Shown: positions 29,564 through 39,613, counted from the first letter of the stretch. The stretch is 64,000 nucleotides of DNA from Corynebacterium durum (GCF_030408675.1 NZ_CP047200.1:2170001-2234000); one strand, 5' to 3'. Program-made: numbers and translations. The notes: generated by a model from the sequence alone, not told the origin.

Positions 29564-30787
29564 ATGCCCATGTACATGCCCGAACGAATCCTTGTGGCAC
29601 CCAGCGGATTCAAGGAAAGCCTCAGCGCAGTGGACGTCGCAGACGCCATCGCCGCAGGAGTGCGCCGCGTCTATCCCGGGGTACGCATTGACAGACAGCC
29701 CATTCCCGACGGCGGGGAGGGCACCATCGAAATACTCTCCACCCGCCCCGATGCCATCCCCCACCACAAGAAAGTGCAGGGTCCGATAGAGGGCCAGAGC
29801 GTCGCCGCCACCTGGCTGGAGCTGGCCAACAAAACCGCCGTGGTGGAAATGGCCTCCGCAGCTGGGTTGTCGCTTGTGCCCAGTGACATGCGCGACCCGG
29901 GCATGACCAGCACCGTTGGTGTCGGCGAACTCATTGCCGACGCCCTGGACAAAGGCATGCGTACCATCATCATCGGCTGTGGCGACTCGGGTACCACCGA
30001 CGGCGGGGCCGGGGCGCTCACCGCACTGGGCGTCCGCATCCTCGACGAGAATGGCGCGGACATCGGCCTCGGCGGGAACTCCCTCCACAATGCCGCCAGC
30101 ATCGACACCACCAACCTGCACCCCCGCATCCACCAGGCGCGACTCCACCTGGCCTGCAACATGCACAACGTACTTACCGGCGACCACGGTGTCGCCGCCG
30201 TGTTCGGGCCGCAAAAAGGCGCCACCCCGGAACAGGTGGACAGCCTAGGTCGCGCCCTGACACACTGGGCTGACCTGCTGGTTCAGACCTTCAACCCCGA
30301 CACCAACATCCACACCGGCCCCGGTTCCGGGGCATCCGGCGGCCTGGGTGCCGGGCTCATGGCGCTCGGCGCGGAGGCCCACAACCGTTTCGACGTGTTC
30401 CTAGGCTCCATGCTGAACGGCCACGCCGAAACCCTCGACGATCTGTTTGAAGAAGCCGACCTGGTCATCACCGCAGAGGGTGCCATTGACTACCAAACCC
30501 CGCACGGCAAAGTCCCCGCCGAAATCGCCCGCCGCGCCCAGGCCACCGGCGTGCCCGTCCTCGCCCTCGCGGGTTCGCTCGGGGAGGGCGCTCCCCAGGT
30601 CCACGACATCGGCATCGGGGCCGTCGCCTCCATCATGACCGTGCCCATGCCCCTGGAACACGCCGTCCGGGACGGGCGAGAACTGCTTTCCAACGCTGCG
30701 GAACGCACCATGCGCCTGCTACAACTCGGATCCGTCATGTCGGGGCGCTGCGAAAACAAACTCCGACGCCGCTTCGGAGCTGCCTAA
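29564..30787 (+). CDS. glxK: Glycerate kinase (GarK/GlxK family)
   Basis: Phosphorylates glycerate, linking glyoxylate, tartrate or glycerate use to glycolysis. 407 residues from ATG 29564 with AAAGGA upstream; typical family length is ~380. APSGFKESLSAVDVADAIAAG at residues ~12-32, GCGDSGTTDGGAGAL and GSGASGGLGAGL are the conserved blocks. It lies 48 bases after the carrier gene on the same strand, and its stop is one base from the stop of convergent hutI. The symbol follows corynebacterial use. Confidence 0.92.
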   Translation: MPMYMPERILVAPSGFKESLSAVDVADAIAAGVRRVYPGVRIDRQPIPDGGEGTIEILSTRPDAIPHHKKVQGPIEGQSVAATWLELANKTAVVEMASAAGLSLVPSDMRDPGMTSTVGVGELIADALDKGMRTIIIGCGDSGTTDGGAGALTALGVRILDENGADIGLGGNSLHNAASIDTTNLHPRIHQARLHLACNMHNVLTGDHGVAAVFGPQKGATPEQVDSLGRALTHWADLLVQTFNPDTNIHTGPGSGASGGLGAGLMALGAEAHNRFDVFLGSMLNGHAETLDDLFEEADLVITAEGAIDYQTPHGKVPAEIARRAQATGVPVLALAGSLGEGAPQVHDIGIGAVASIMTVPMPLEHAVRDGRELLSNAAERTMRLLQLGSVMSGRCENKLRRRFGAA

Positions 30788-30788
30788 A

Positions 30789-31976
30789 TCAGGCCACCCG
30801 CACTCCGGCCACATAGGTGGAATGTGTGAGCGGCATACCCGGGCGATACGCCAGGTCAATCGCGTGAGACGTGTCCAGCACATGCAGGTCACACGCCGCA
30901 CCAGGCACCAGCGTACCCACAGCCGGGCGGCCCGTGCGATCCTTGCCGCCCCGCACATCATGGCGCCACAGTGCCCGCGCACCACCCCAGGTGGCGGCGC
31001 GGATCGCCTCATCCAGGCTGAGTCCCATCTGCAGCACCGCCGTCCCGACACAAAAATTCATCGACGACGTGTACGACGTACCCGGGTTCAAATTGCTGGC
31101 AATCGCCACCGTTGCACCAGCATCCAGCAGCCGCCGCGCCGGGGCGAGGGGCTGCCGGGTGGACAAATCACAGGCAGGCAGCACCGTGGCCACCGTATCT
31201 GACCCCGCCAGGGCCTCCACATCAGCGTCGGTCAGGTAGTTTACGTGATCCACGCTGGCCGCGCCGAGCTCCACCGCCAACGCAACACCCGCGCCCTCAC
31301 CCAATTGGTTGCCATGCACACGCACGCCCAGGCCACGCTCTTGGCCAGCACGAAGTACCCGGCGCGACTGGTCTTCGGTGAAGGCACCGCGTTCACAAAA
31401 CACGTCAATCCACTGCACGTGGGGGGCCACCGCATCCAGCATGTCACCGGTGACCAGGTCAACGTAGTCTTCCGGGTCCGCGCCGGGCGGGACGACGTGC
31501 GCGCCGAGGAAGGTGACATCGCCTACGGCATCGGCCGCCAACTGCGCGGCTAGGGCTTCGCTCTCTACGTCGAGGCCGTACCCGGTTTTGGTTTCCAGCG
31601 AGGTGGTGCCGCCGAGGTGCGCGGCGTGGACGCGGGCGTCGAGAAGCTCGCGCAGGCGTTCGGGGCTGGCGGCGCGGGTGGCGTTCATGGTGATGGCGAT
31701 GCCCCCGGCGGCGTAGTCCTGCCCGGCCATGCGGGCTTCGAACTCGGCGGCGCGGTCGCCGTCGAAAATCATGTGGGTGTGGGAGTCCACCCATCCGGGC
31801 AGCACCGCCCGCCCTTCGAGATCCACCTGGGTGTCGCAGGCGGGGGCGTCGGCGGCGGCGCCAACCCAGGTGATGATGCCGTCCTCGGCGACGAGCGCGG
31901 CGTCGTGAAGGGTGCCCAGGTCGCTGACGGTACGGAGCTCGCCAATGTTGGTGAAAAGCGTGGCGGTGCTGGTCAT
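30789..31976 (-). CDS. hutI: Imidazolonepropionase
   Basis: Hydrolyses 4-imidazolone-5-propanoate to N-formimidoyl-glutamate, third step of histidine breakdown. 395 residues of the amidohydrolase superfamily. The metal-binding HTH sits in DSHTHMIFDGDRAAE (about 65), with further His in HVVPPGADP, VHGNQLGEGAG and DHVNYL. Start ATG 31976 has GGAGG 10 bases upstream, inside the end of hutU, which it follows by 4 bases; the two are an operon. Confidence 0.95.
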   Translation of the reverse strand: MTSTATLFTNIGELRTVSDLGTLHDAALVAEDGIITWVGAAADAPACDTQVDLEGRAVLPGWVDSHTHMIFDGDRAAEFEARMAGQDYAAGGIAITMNATRAASPERLRELLDARVHAAHLGGTTSLETKTGYGLDVESEALAAQLAADAVGDVTFLGAHVVPPGADPEDYVDLVTGDMLDAVAPHVQWIDVFCERGAFTEDQSRRVLRAGQERGLGVRVHGNQLGEGAGVALAVELGAASVDHVNYLTDADVEALAGSDTVATVLPACDLSTRQPLAPARRLLDAGATVAIASNLNPGTSYTSSMNFCVGTAVLQMGLSLDEAIRAATWGGARALWRHDVRGGKDRTGRPAVGTLVPGAACDLHVLDTSHAIDLAYRPGMPLTHSTYVAGVRVA

Positions 31977-31980
31977 GGTG

Positions 31981-33663
31981 TTAGTCCTCCCTGGAGACGA
32001 ACGGCATGGGCACGCGAACGCCGCGTTCCTTGGCCACCTCGGCGGCGCGATCGTAACCGGCGTCGAAGTGGCGGATCACGCCCATGCCTGGGTCGTTGGT
32101 GAGCACGCGGTCAATCTTCTGTGCCGCCAGGTCGGTACCGTCGGCAACACACACCTGACCTGCGTGGATGGAGCGTCCGATGCCCACGCCGCCGCCGTGG
32201 TGGATGGACACCCAGGTGGCACCGGAGGAGGTGGCGGTCAGGGCGTTGAGCAGCGGCCAGTCCGCAATGGCATCAGAACCGTCCAGCATGGATTCGGTCT
32301 CGCGGTACGGTGAAGCCACCGAGCCGGAATCCAGGTGGTCGCGACCAATAACAATCGGGGCCTTGACCTTGCCTTCCTTGACCAGCTGATTGAACAACAA
32401 CCCGGCCTTGTGGCGCTCGCCGTAACCCAGCCAGCAAATGCGGGCGGGCAGGCCCTCAAACTCCACGAACTCCTCGGCGGCGTCCAGCCAGCGGTGCAGG
32501 TGCTCATTGTCGGGGAAGAGTTCCTTCAGCGCCTGGTCAGTGACCCGAATGTCCTCCGGGTCGCCAGAGAGTGCAGCCCACCGGAACGGGCCCAGGCCCT
32601 CACAGAACAGGGGACGAATGTAGGCGGGCACGAAGCCGGGGAATTCAAACGCGCGGTTGTAGCCGGCGAGGCGGGCTTCGTCGCGGATGGAGTTGCCGTA
32701 GTCGAACACCTCTGCGCCCTCGTCTTGGAACTCCACCATGGCCTGCACCTGTGACGCCATCGACTCGCGGGCTTTCTTGGTGAACGTCGTGGGGTCTTCG
32801 GCTGCTTCCCGCTGCCAATCCTCAAACGCCACCTCGCTGGGCAAGTAGGCCAGCGGGTCATGCGCGCTGGTCTGGTCGGTGACAATATCCACCGTGAACT
32901 CCCCGGCGCGATGCCGCAGCAACATTTCCGGGAACACCTCGGAGGCGTTGCCCACAACGCCGACGGACAGCGGCTTCTTCTGCTCTTTCGCCTCCGTGGC
33001 CAGCGCAATCGCCTCGTTGAGGTCTGTGGCCACCACGTCCAGGTAGCGTTTGGCTTGACGGCGCTTCAGCCGGGCTTCGTCCACATCGGCGATGATGCAC
33101 ACCCCGCCGTTCAGGGTCACGGCCAGTGGCTGCGCACCGCCCATGCCGCCGCACCCGCCCGTGAGGGTCAAGGTGCCCGCGAGGGTACCGTCGAAGCGCT
33201 TCCGCGCGATCGCGGCGAATGTTTCAAACGTGCCCTGCAAAATCCCCTGGGTGGCGATGTAAATCCACGACCCGGCGGTCATCTGGCCGTACATGATCAG
33301 GCCCTCGGCCTCCAGCTTGCGGAACTCCGGCCAGGTCGCCCAGTCCCCCACCAGGTTGGAATTAGCGATCAGCACGCGCGGTGCCCACGGGTTCGTGCGC
33401 CACACCCCCACCGGCTTACCCGACTGCACCAGCAGAGTCTCGTCGTCCTCCAGGTCTTTCAGCGTCTCCACAATCGCATCAAACGCCTCCCAGCTGCGGG
33501 CCGCGCGACCCGTGCCGCCGTACACCACCAGGTCCTCCGGGCGTTCCGCCACCTCAGGATCCAGGTTGTTCATCAGCATGCGCAGCGGTGCTTCCGTCTG
33601 CCAGCTCTTCGCGTTGAGTTCCGTGCCGCGCGGGGCACGCACCTCCCGTGGTGCATTCATCAT
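31981..33663 (-). CDS. hutU: Urocanate hydratase
   Basis: Converts urocanate to imidazolonepropionate with tightly bound NAD, second step of histidine use. 560 residues, normal length. NAD-binding region [14 protein letters not shown] and the catalytic cysteine region [14 protein letters not shown] are present. AGAGGGAC lies just before ATG 33663. Its 260-base upstream region carries a perfect palindrome resembling a HutR operator (33861-33878). Confidence 0.97.
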   Translation of the reverse strand: MMNAPREVRAPRGTELNAKSWQTEAPLRMLMNNLDPEVAERPEDLVVYGGTGRAARSWEAFDAIVETLKDLEDDETLLVQSGKPVGVWRTNPWAPRVLIANSNLVGDWATWPEFRKLEAEGLIMYGQMTAGSWIYIATQGILQGTFETFAAIARKRFDGTLAGTLTLTGGCGGMGGAQPLAVTLNGGVCIIADVDEARLKRRQAKRYLDVVATDLNEAIALATEAKEQKKPLSVGVVGNASEVFPEMLLRHRAGEFTVDIVTDQTSAHDPLAYLPSEVAFEDWQREAAEDPTTFTKKARESMASQVQAMVEFQDEGAEVFDYGNSIRDEARLAGYNRAFEFPGFVPAYIRPLFCEGLGPFRWAALSGDPEDIRVTDQALKELFPDNEHLHRWLDAAEEFVEFEGLPARICWLGYGERHKAGLLFNQLVKEGKVKAPIVIGRDHLDSGSVASPYRETESMLDGSDAIADWPLLNALTATSSGATWVSIHHGGGVGIGRSIHAGQVCVADGTDLAAQKIDRVLTNDPGMGVIRHFDAGYDRAAEVAKERGVRVPMPFVSRED

Positions 33664-33860
33664 TGTCCCTCTTTTCAGCTCTTTACCGTCTCTGCTTATC
33701 GACGCCGCGCCTGCCGCAGCAGCACAGTCCGACTCACCCTCAGGTGAGGGAACACGTCGGGGCTGTCACCGCGCCACCACGCCCGGCTGCGTCGGAGATA
33801 ACATGTGCGCTTGAGTGTAATCACGAACACAATCAGGCGGGATAGCGGGACGGGGGAATT

Positions 33861-33878
33861 TGTCTGGAATACCAGACA
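33861..33878. promoter_or_regulatory. HutR-like operator upstream of hutU
   Basis: TGTCTGG-AATA-CCAGACA is a perfect 7-bp inverted repeat. Its centre TCTGGAATACCAGA agrees at 13 of 14 positions with the motif TCTGwwATwCCAGA that I recall for HutR of Corynebacterium resistens. It lies about 200 bases before hutU and 48 bases beyond the hutH stop. Confidence 0.7.
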
Positions 33879-33925
33879 CTAGCGTAGTGGAGGGCAACGC
33901 ACCGGAGAGGTGGGTTCTGGGCGGG

Positions 33926-35470
33926 CTACCCCAGCTCACCCACCGCAGCGCGCACGGCATCCACCACCGCGCCGGACGCCACCAACTCCACCGCCTTCTC
34001 AATCTCCGGCGAGAGGAAACGGTCCGTACCAGGGCCTTCGATCACCTCGCGCAGGCAGGCCACCACGGCGCCCGTCCCCACGGCAGGTGTCAACGGCGCA
34101 CGCATGTCAATTGCCCGAGCTGCGGTGAGTACCTCGATGGCCAGAACCCGAATCAACCCATCTACACTCCGGCGCAGCTTCCGGCCCGCCGACCAGCCCA
34201 TGGACACGTGGTCCTCCTGCATCGCCGACGACGGAATAGAATCTGCGCTCGCAGGAGCCGCATTACGCTTCAACTCAGACACAATCGCAGCCTGCGTATA
34301 CTGCGCAATCATGTGACCGGAATCCACGCCCGGATCATCAGCCAAAAACGCATTCAACCCGCGGTTCCTGGCAACATCCAAGAAACGATCCGTCCGGCGC
34401 TCCGACATGCTCGCCACATCAGCCGCCACAATAGCCAAGAAATCCAGGACATACGCCACCGGCGCGCCATGGAAATTCCCGTTCGACGCCACCCGGCCAT
34501 CCAACGCCACCACCGGGTTATCCACTGCGGCAGCAAGCTCCCAGTCCGCGACGCGCCGGGCGTGGTCGATAGTATCCCGGAAAGCGCCGGTGACCTGCGG
34601 TGAACAACGCACCGAGTAGGCATCCTGGACGTGGCTGCGGCTGAAATCCTCCCGGCTTTTCGCCAGAATCTCCGAGTTCCCCGCCACCAGGCGCACGTTC
34701 GCGGCACTCACGGCCTGGCCGGGGTGCGGACGTAGTTGCTGCAGGTCATCATCAAACACGCCCAGGCTGCCGCAGAGCCCTTCCACCGTCATGGCGGTGG
34801 AAATATCCGCGACCTGCGCCAGGCGCGTGAGGTCATGAATAGCCAGGCACAGCATACCCAGCATGCCGTCAGTGCCATTGATCAGCGCCAGGCCCTCTTT
34901 TTCTTCCAGCACCAGGGGTTCGATGCCATGATCGGCCAGGGCGTCGGCGGCGGGGATGACGGGGCCGTCGGCACCCACGCGCACAAACCCCTCGCCCATG
35001 AGTGCCAAGGCGCAGTGCGCCAGCGGGGCCAAATCCCCCGAGCAGCCCAGCGACCCGTACTCATGCACCACCGGAGTGATTCCGGCGTTGAGCACGGCAG
35101 CATAGGTGGACGCCACCACTGGGCGCACACCCGTGCGGCCCGTGGCCAGGGTGGACAAGCGCAGCAGCATCAGGGCGCGCACAACCTCGCGCTCCACCTC
35201 GGGGCCGCTACCCGCAGCGTGGGAACGCACGAGGCTGCGCTGCAGCTGGGCGCGAAGATCCTTGGGAATGTGACGGCGGGCCAACGCGCCGAAACCGGTG
35301 GAAATACCGTAAACGGGGGTGGGGTCGTTGGCTAGTTCTTCGATGCGGTGGCGGGTGTCGGCGATGGTGGCCAGCGCTTCATCGGTGAGTTCGACGGGGG
35401 CGTCGAAACGCGCGACATTGACCACATCATCAATGCTCAACGGCCCGACACCAACAGAAACAGCGTTCAT
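33926..35470 (-). CDS. hutH: Histidine ammonia-lyase
   Basis: Deaminates histidine to urocanate, first step of the pathway. 514 residues. The MIO cofactor is formed from three residues that are usually Ala-Ser-Gly; here the motif reads GSLGCSGDLAPLAH, so Cys-Ser-Gly, a form I recall from actinobacterial HutH. Tyr in the early loop (VYGISTGFGAL) and the FSRSHVQDAYSVRCSPQ block are conserved. AGG lies 7 bases before ATG 35470. It is transcribed toward hutU but separated by 262 bases. Confidence 0.96.
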   Translation of the reverse strand: MNAVSVGVGPLSIDDVVNVARFDAPVELTDEALATIADTRHRIEELANDPTPVYGISTGFGALARRHIPKDLRAQLQRSLVRSHAAGSGPEVEREVVRALMLLRLSTLATGRTGVRPVVASTYAAVLNAGITPVVHEYGSLGCSGDLAPLAHCALALMGEGFVRVGADGPVIPAADALADHGIEPLVLEEKEGLALINGTDGMLGMLCLAIHDLTRLAQVADISTAMTVEGLCGSLGVFDDDLQQLRPHPGQAVSAANVRLVAGNSEILAKSREDFSRSHVQDAYSVRCSPQVTGAFRDTIDHARRVADWELAAAVDNPVVALDGRVASNGNFHGAPVAYVLDFLAIVAADVASMSERRTDRFLDVARNRGLNAFLADDPGVDSGHMIAQYTQAAIVSELKRNAAPASADSIPSSAMQEDHVSMGWSAGRKLRRSVDGLIRVLAIEVLTAARAIDMRAPLTPAVGTGAVVACLREVIEGPGTDRFLSPEIEKAVELVASGAVVDAVRAAVGELG

Positions 35471-35574
35471 GATAACCTGCGCTCCTTACAGTGCATAACA
35501 ATCCAGCAGAAATGTGACGTCTGCGCGACAGCCAAGCGCAGTGAGCACCAGCTTAACAAAACACCTATCGGTAC

Positions 35575-36309
35575 CTACCGCCCAAACAGTGCCGACTCCA
35601 GCATCGCCGCCCGGGACTGCAACTGCTCGATCACCTCGTTGACCCGGTTTTTATCGAGGCTGCCGACGCGAAACGTGACCGCCAGCGCCGCAGCCGGACG
35701 GCCCATATGATCCACCACCGCCACCGCGAGGCTTTCCTGACCGGGGCTGACCTCCTCGGATTCCGACCCCCAACCACGATGTTTGGCCTCGGTGATCGGT
35801 ACCAGCCACTCCCTGTACGACCCGTGCCCCACCACGCCATACAGCGCCTTCAACTCTGCCGCCGGAAGCTGCGCCAACATCGCCCGCCCACTCGCAGTGG
35901 CGGCTGCAGGTAGACGCACCCCCACATCCGTGATCAAGGACACCCCCCGCGGGGAACGTTCCTCCAACAAATACACCACCTCACCCCCGACGAGCCGCCC
36001 CACGTGCGCGCTCCCACCCACCAGCTTTGCCAACTCCCTGGCATGCTTCGCCGTCGCCCGCACCAGCGGCTGCTGAGTGGTATATGCGCTGGCCATGCTA
36101 TACGCCGCCAGCCCCAAACCATACGTCCGCGTGTCCGGGAGGTAAGTCACAAAACCGGCGTCACGCATCACCGTCAGCAGGTGATAGGTAGTTGAACGTG
36201 GCAGCCCCAGCTCCGCCTGAATGCGCGCCGCCGAAATCGGCACATCAATATGGCTGAGCAACGCCAAAATCTGCAATGTCTGCGCCGCCGCCGGAACCTT
36301 CGAAGCCAC
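35575..36309 (-). CDS. hutR: IclR family regulator, probable HutR
   Basis: 244 residues from GTG 36309 with AGGATAG 8 bases upstream. N-terminal winged HTH (about 8-65: QILALLSHIDVPISAARIQAELGLPRSTTYHLLTVM) and C-terminal IclR effector domain (GGSAHVGRLVGGEVVYLLEE to the end). It lies between hutH and divergent hutG, with only 33 bases between the two starts, so it very likely controls the hut genes. The name is by context and by recalled similarity to corynebacterial HutR. Confidence 0.85.
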   Translation of the reverse strand: MASKVPAAAQTLQILALLSHIDVPISAARIQAELGLPRSTTYHLLTVMRDAGFVTYLPDTRTYGLGLAAYSMASAYTTQQPLVRATAKHARELAKLVGGSAHVGRLVGGEVVYLLEERSPRGVSLITDVGVRLPAAATASGRAMLAQLPAAELKALYGVVGHGSYREWLVPITEAKHRGWGSESEEVSPGQESLAVAVVDHMGRPAAALAVTFRVGSLDKNRVNEVIEQLQSRAAMLESALFGR

Positions 36310-36342
36310 GCTGACTATCCTATATGGCCTATCCTTGCGGTT

Positions 36343-37260
36343 ATGAGCGACTTCACTTCATCCCCGTGGGTTGGCCGCAACGACGGCCCCGGCCCCGAAC
36401 ACGCACGCTGGCACTCCACCATCCAGGACCTGGACGAACTGGAGGACGCGCCCGGCGTGGCACTCATCGGCTTCGCCTCCGACGAGGGAGTACGCCGCAA
36501 CCACGGACGAACAGGTGCCTCACGCGGCCCAGAACACATCATGTCCGCACTCGCCGGACTGGCGGTCCACCACGACACACCGCTCTACGATGTGGGCACC
36601 ATCACCGTCCACCACACCAACCTTGAAGGCGGCCACGACAGCCTCAGCTCCGCCGTTGACGCTTTGATTAGCAAAGGACACACCGTGATAGTGCTGGGCG
36701 GCGGGCACGAAACGGCCTTTGGCTCGCACCGTGGACTCCGCCGGGCCACCGGGGGGAGCGTGGGAATCATCAACATTGACGCCCACTTTGACCTCCGCGT
36801 TGCCGACCAACCCACCTCCGGCACCCCCTTCCGGCAAATCGCCGACATCACAGGCAAAGACTTCAACTACACCGTCTTCGGCATTTCCCGACCCAATAAC
36901 ACCCGGGCACTGTTCAACGAAGCCGAAAAACTCGGGGTCAGCTACTACACCGACGACGAACTCGCCAGCATGACACCCGCCCAGGCAGCCGGCCTGATCC
37001 GGGAAGTCGCTGCGGGTGTAGACACACTGCACCTCAGCATCGACCTTGACGCCCTCCCCGCCTCCGTTGCCCCCGGCGTCAGCGCCCCCGCCGCCGTGGG
37101 TATCGACCTCGCTCTCGTCCGCGCCATGGCCATCGCCGCCGCCGAAACCGGCAAACTCGCGCTTGTCGACGTCGTGGAACTCAACCCCCGCTACGACGTT
37201 GACGAGCGCACCGCCCGCGCCGCCGCCCGGCTCGTCGACGATATTGTGAACGCGCTGTAG
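36343..37260 (+). CDS. hutG: Formimidoylglutamase
   Basis: Hydrolyses N-formimidoyl-glutamate to glutamate and formamide, last step of the pathway. 305 residues, ureohydrolase fold. The two-manganese site is visible in GGGHETAFGSH, NIDAHFDLR and SIDLDALPAS. I chose ATG 36343 (MSDFTSSPWVGR) because longer starts would overlap the divergent regulator; no strong ribosome binding site is present, so the mRNA may be nearly leaderless. Codon use is very G+C-rich. Confidence 0.94.
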   Translation: MSDFTSSPWVGRNDGPGPEHARWHSTIQDLDELEDAPGVALIGFASDEGVRRNHGRTGASRGPEHIMSALAGLAVHHDTPLYDVGTITVHHTNLEGGHDSLSSAVDALISKGHTVIVLGGGHETAFGSHRGLRRATGGSVGIINIDAHFDLRVADQPTSGTPFRQIADITGKDFNYTVFGISRPNNTRALFNEAEKLGVSYYTDDELASMTPAQAAGLIREVAAGVDTLHLSIDLDALPASVAPGVSAPAAVGIDLALVRAMAIAAAETGKLALVDVVELNPRYDVDERTARAAARLVDDIVNAL

Positions 37261-37290
37261 GTTTTTAGCGAGTTTGCATGCGTTGGAGTC

Positions 37291-37529
37291 CTGCACAATG
37301 TGCTTATGCTCAAGCACGAAAATGGGGTGTTTTTCGGCTTGGAGATAAGCACACTTTACGTGCTTGTCATATAGGTCCACCGCTGGGCTCGAAAACGGGG
37401 TGTTTCCGTACCTGGCAGTGGACCTATCTTTATGCAAACATTTGCACTAACGGCGTTCAATTCCTTTGGGAGCGCCGTGCTCTATCAAACTGCCATTTTT
37501 CCAGGGGTTTTTGACAGTTTGATAGAGCA
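37291..37529 (-). repeat. Hairpin-rich dispersed repeat, copy B
   Basis: Reverse-orientation copy of the element at 598-875, lying between hutG and the haemoglobin gene. It shows all three foldable blocks most clearly. From right to left: a perfect 15-bp inverted repeat TGCTCTATCAAACTG (37478-37492) / 37515-37529; a block with ends AGGTCCAC / GTGGACCT; and a long imperfect palindrome with arms GTGCTTATGCTCAAGC and GCTTGGAGATAAGCAC. Confidence 0.85.
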
Positions 37530-37609
37530 TGAGCAGCAATCTGGTTGTTGTGCGCTATGAAATGCACACTCGCCCCGCCCGGCGCGCTCATCCGATAGAG
37601 TTAATCACC

Positions 37610-38005
37610 ATGACTGAACCAGCAACCAGCTTTTATGACGCGGTCGGCGGTGAGGAGACGTTCTCCACCTTCGTGCATCGCTTTTACCAGCAGGTCCGCG
37701 AGGATGACCTGATCGGCCCGATGTATCCCCACGACGATTGGGAGGGCGCTGAGCAGCGTCTTAAGTGGTTCCTCGCGCAGTATTGGGGCGGCCCGCAGAC
37801 GTTTAGCGAAAATCGTGGACATCCAAGGCTGCGCATGCGCCACCACCATTTCAGCATTGGGCAAGCCGAGCGGGACCGCTGGCTGGAACTTATGTCCAAC
37901 GCCATCAACACCATCAGCGAGGATCAGCTTGACGACGCCCACCGAGCCGCCCTGTGGAATCACATGGAGCGGGTGGCGGACATGCTGATCAATAAGGACC
38001 AATAA
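37610..38005 (+). CDS. glbO: Group II truncated haemoglobin
   Basis: 131 residues from ATG 37610; an upstream in-frame start at 37529 falls inside the repeat and is rejected. FYDAVGGEETFSTFVHRFYQQV, YPHDDWEGAEQRLKWFLAQYWGGP and RGHPRLRMRHHHFSIG match the GlbO/trHbO family closely, including the conserved Trp at position G8 (WLELM) and the proximal His in RMRHHHF. Role: oxygen or nitric oxide handling, with association to the membrane reported for the mycobacterial relative. Convergent with the binding-protein gene, 6 bases apart. Confidence 0.95.
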   Translation: MTEPATSFYDAVGGEETFSTFVHRFYQQVREDDLIGPMYPHDDWEGAEQRLKWFLAQYWGGPQTFSENRGHPRLRMRHHHFSIGQAERDRWLELMSNAINTISEDQLDDAHRAALWNHMERVADMLINKDQ

Positions 38006-38011
38006 GCAGGA

Positions 38012-39613
38012 TTAGCGGCCGAGCCTGGATACCTGATAGAAGGACGGCAGCCCGGTCGGGTCGGTGTCAAAGCCGTGCACATGCGTGCGCAACCCATATA
38101 CCACTGGCTGCTCCACGAGGGGAAGCACATACACCTGTTCGGTCAGGTAGTCTTGGGCCTGCTCCACCGTTTGGGGTGCAAGAAGTTCCTCAAGCTGTGG
38201 GTCGAGCAGGCTGCCATCGGAGTGGGTGTTGTGCGCGGCGTCGATACGCGAGGTGGAGAACTGCTGGTATAGGGTGCCGTCGGACATGGAGTGGAACAGC
38301 TGGATCTTGTTGGGGTCTTTCACGGCTTCAACCTGGTCGGCGAAGTCCCCGGGGTAGAAATTGATTTCCACGCCGATGTCTTTAAGCTGCTCTTGCAGCA
38401 TGGCCACCACCTCTTTGGAGCGCGGGAGGGGCAGGGCATCGTTGACGTTGAGGCTGAGGCGCTGGCCGTTTTTCTCGCGGATGCCGTCGTCGGGGTTGCG
38501 CACCCAGCCGGCCTGGTCGAGAAGCGTGTTGGCGCGGGCAGCGTCGTGCTTGTAGGCCTTTTGTTTCTTGTAGCCGGGGGCCCGCTCCGCCAGTATGGAG
38601 GTGGCCAGGGGGTAGCTGTCGGTGAAGAGGTCGTCGCGAATGGCCTTGCGATCGACACCCGCGATGATGGCCTGCCGCACCCGCTTATCCTGCAACAACG
38701 GGTGGCCCGGGCGGAAAGTGAGACTGTTGTTCACGCCCCTTGTCGACGCCGCGACCAGGTTCAGGCGTGCCTGGCGCACCTGGGACTCGTCGGAGGGGTC
38801 GATGCGTGCGGCAATATCAGCCGCCCTGCCCGTGACCAGACCCACGCGCTCGGTGTCCTCCTGGTTGAACACCACCCGCACGGAATCGATCGCCGGGCGG
38901 CCCTCGTGCTCACGGACGGCGGGTGCCCAGTTGTAATCATCGCGGGCGGTGAGGGTCAGCTCCTCCCCCACGCGCTCATCCGACACCACAAACGGACCCG
39001 AGGCCACAATGTCGGTGGCGTGCCCCGGGCCGAAGCCCTCCATTGTGCGCTTCAGGGTCGCATCGGCAAGCAGACCCGCGCGGGGCATGGACACCGCCTG
39101 CGGGAACTCCGGGGTCGGCTCAGAGAAATAAAACTTCACCGTGTACGCGTCCAGAGCCTCCGCGCGCTGGTAGTGGGGCAACGCGGGGCTCGGCGCAAAA
39201 CGACGCCCCTCATCCCCCAGCCCAAACAGGTCAAAATTACGCACCACATTCGCCGCGTTCACGTGACTACCGTCGGAATAGGTGACGTCTTTACGCAGCT
39301 TAAACGTGAACTCCGTAGCATTCTCATTCACCTCCGGCAAGGCTGTGGCGATCCACGGGTACAAATCCAGAGTCACCGGGTCCTGAAACAACAAGCGGTC
39401 CGTGATGTTGTGAACAATCCCGCCATTCGGGTAAAAATCCGCCGCAGGCGGGTACAGGGAATCGAACTCCTGGGCCTCCACATAGGTAATCGAGCCACCA
39501 ATATGCTGCCGTGGCTGGTTGGCGCAGGCGGAGACCGAGGCCACTATCAACAACGCCACAATCACTATGATTGCCGCCGCTTTGCAGTCTGTGCGCCTGA
39601 TGCCCATAACCAT
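38012..39613 (-). CDS. Family 5 extracellular solute-binding lipoprotein
   Basis: 533 residues, SBP_bac_5 (peptide/nickel) type. Lipoprotein signal AAAIIVIVALLIVASVSAC with lipobox VSAC near residue 30. Family features: YTFKLRKDVTYSDGSHVNAANVVRNFDLF-like region (here EFTFKLRKDVTYSDG), LKDKRVRQAI-type block (LLQDKRVRQAIIAGVDRKAI) and LLDQAGW. No permease or ATPase gene is adjacent, so it must work with a transporter coded elsewhere. AGGTGG precedes ATG 39613. Substrate unknown. Confidence 0.9.
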   Translation of the reverse strand: MVMGIRRTDCKAAAIIVIVALLIVASVSACANQPRQHIGGSITYVEAQEFDSLYPPAADFYPNGGIVHNITDRLLFQDPVTLDLYPWIATALPEVNENATEFTFKLRKDVTYSDGSHVNAANVVRNFDLFGLGDEGRRFAPSPALPHYQRAEALDAYTVKFYFSEPTPEFPQAVSMPRAGLLADATLKRTMEGFGPGHATDIVASGPFVVSDERVGEELTLTARDDYNWAPAVREHEGRPAIDSVRVVFNQEDTERVGLVTGRAADIAARIDPSDESQVRQARLNLVAASTRGVNNSLTFRPGHPLLQDKRVRQAIIAGVDRKAIRDDLFTDSYPLATSILAERAPGYKKQKAYKHDAARANTLLDQAGWVRNPDDGIREKNGQRLSLNVNDALPLPRSKEVVAMLQEQLKDIGVEINFYPGDFADQVEAVKDPNKIQLFHSMSDGTLYQQFSTSRIDAAHNTHSDGSLLDPQLEELLAPQTVEQAQDYLTEQVYVLPLVEQPVVYGLRTHVHGFDTDPTGLPSFYQVSRLGR

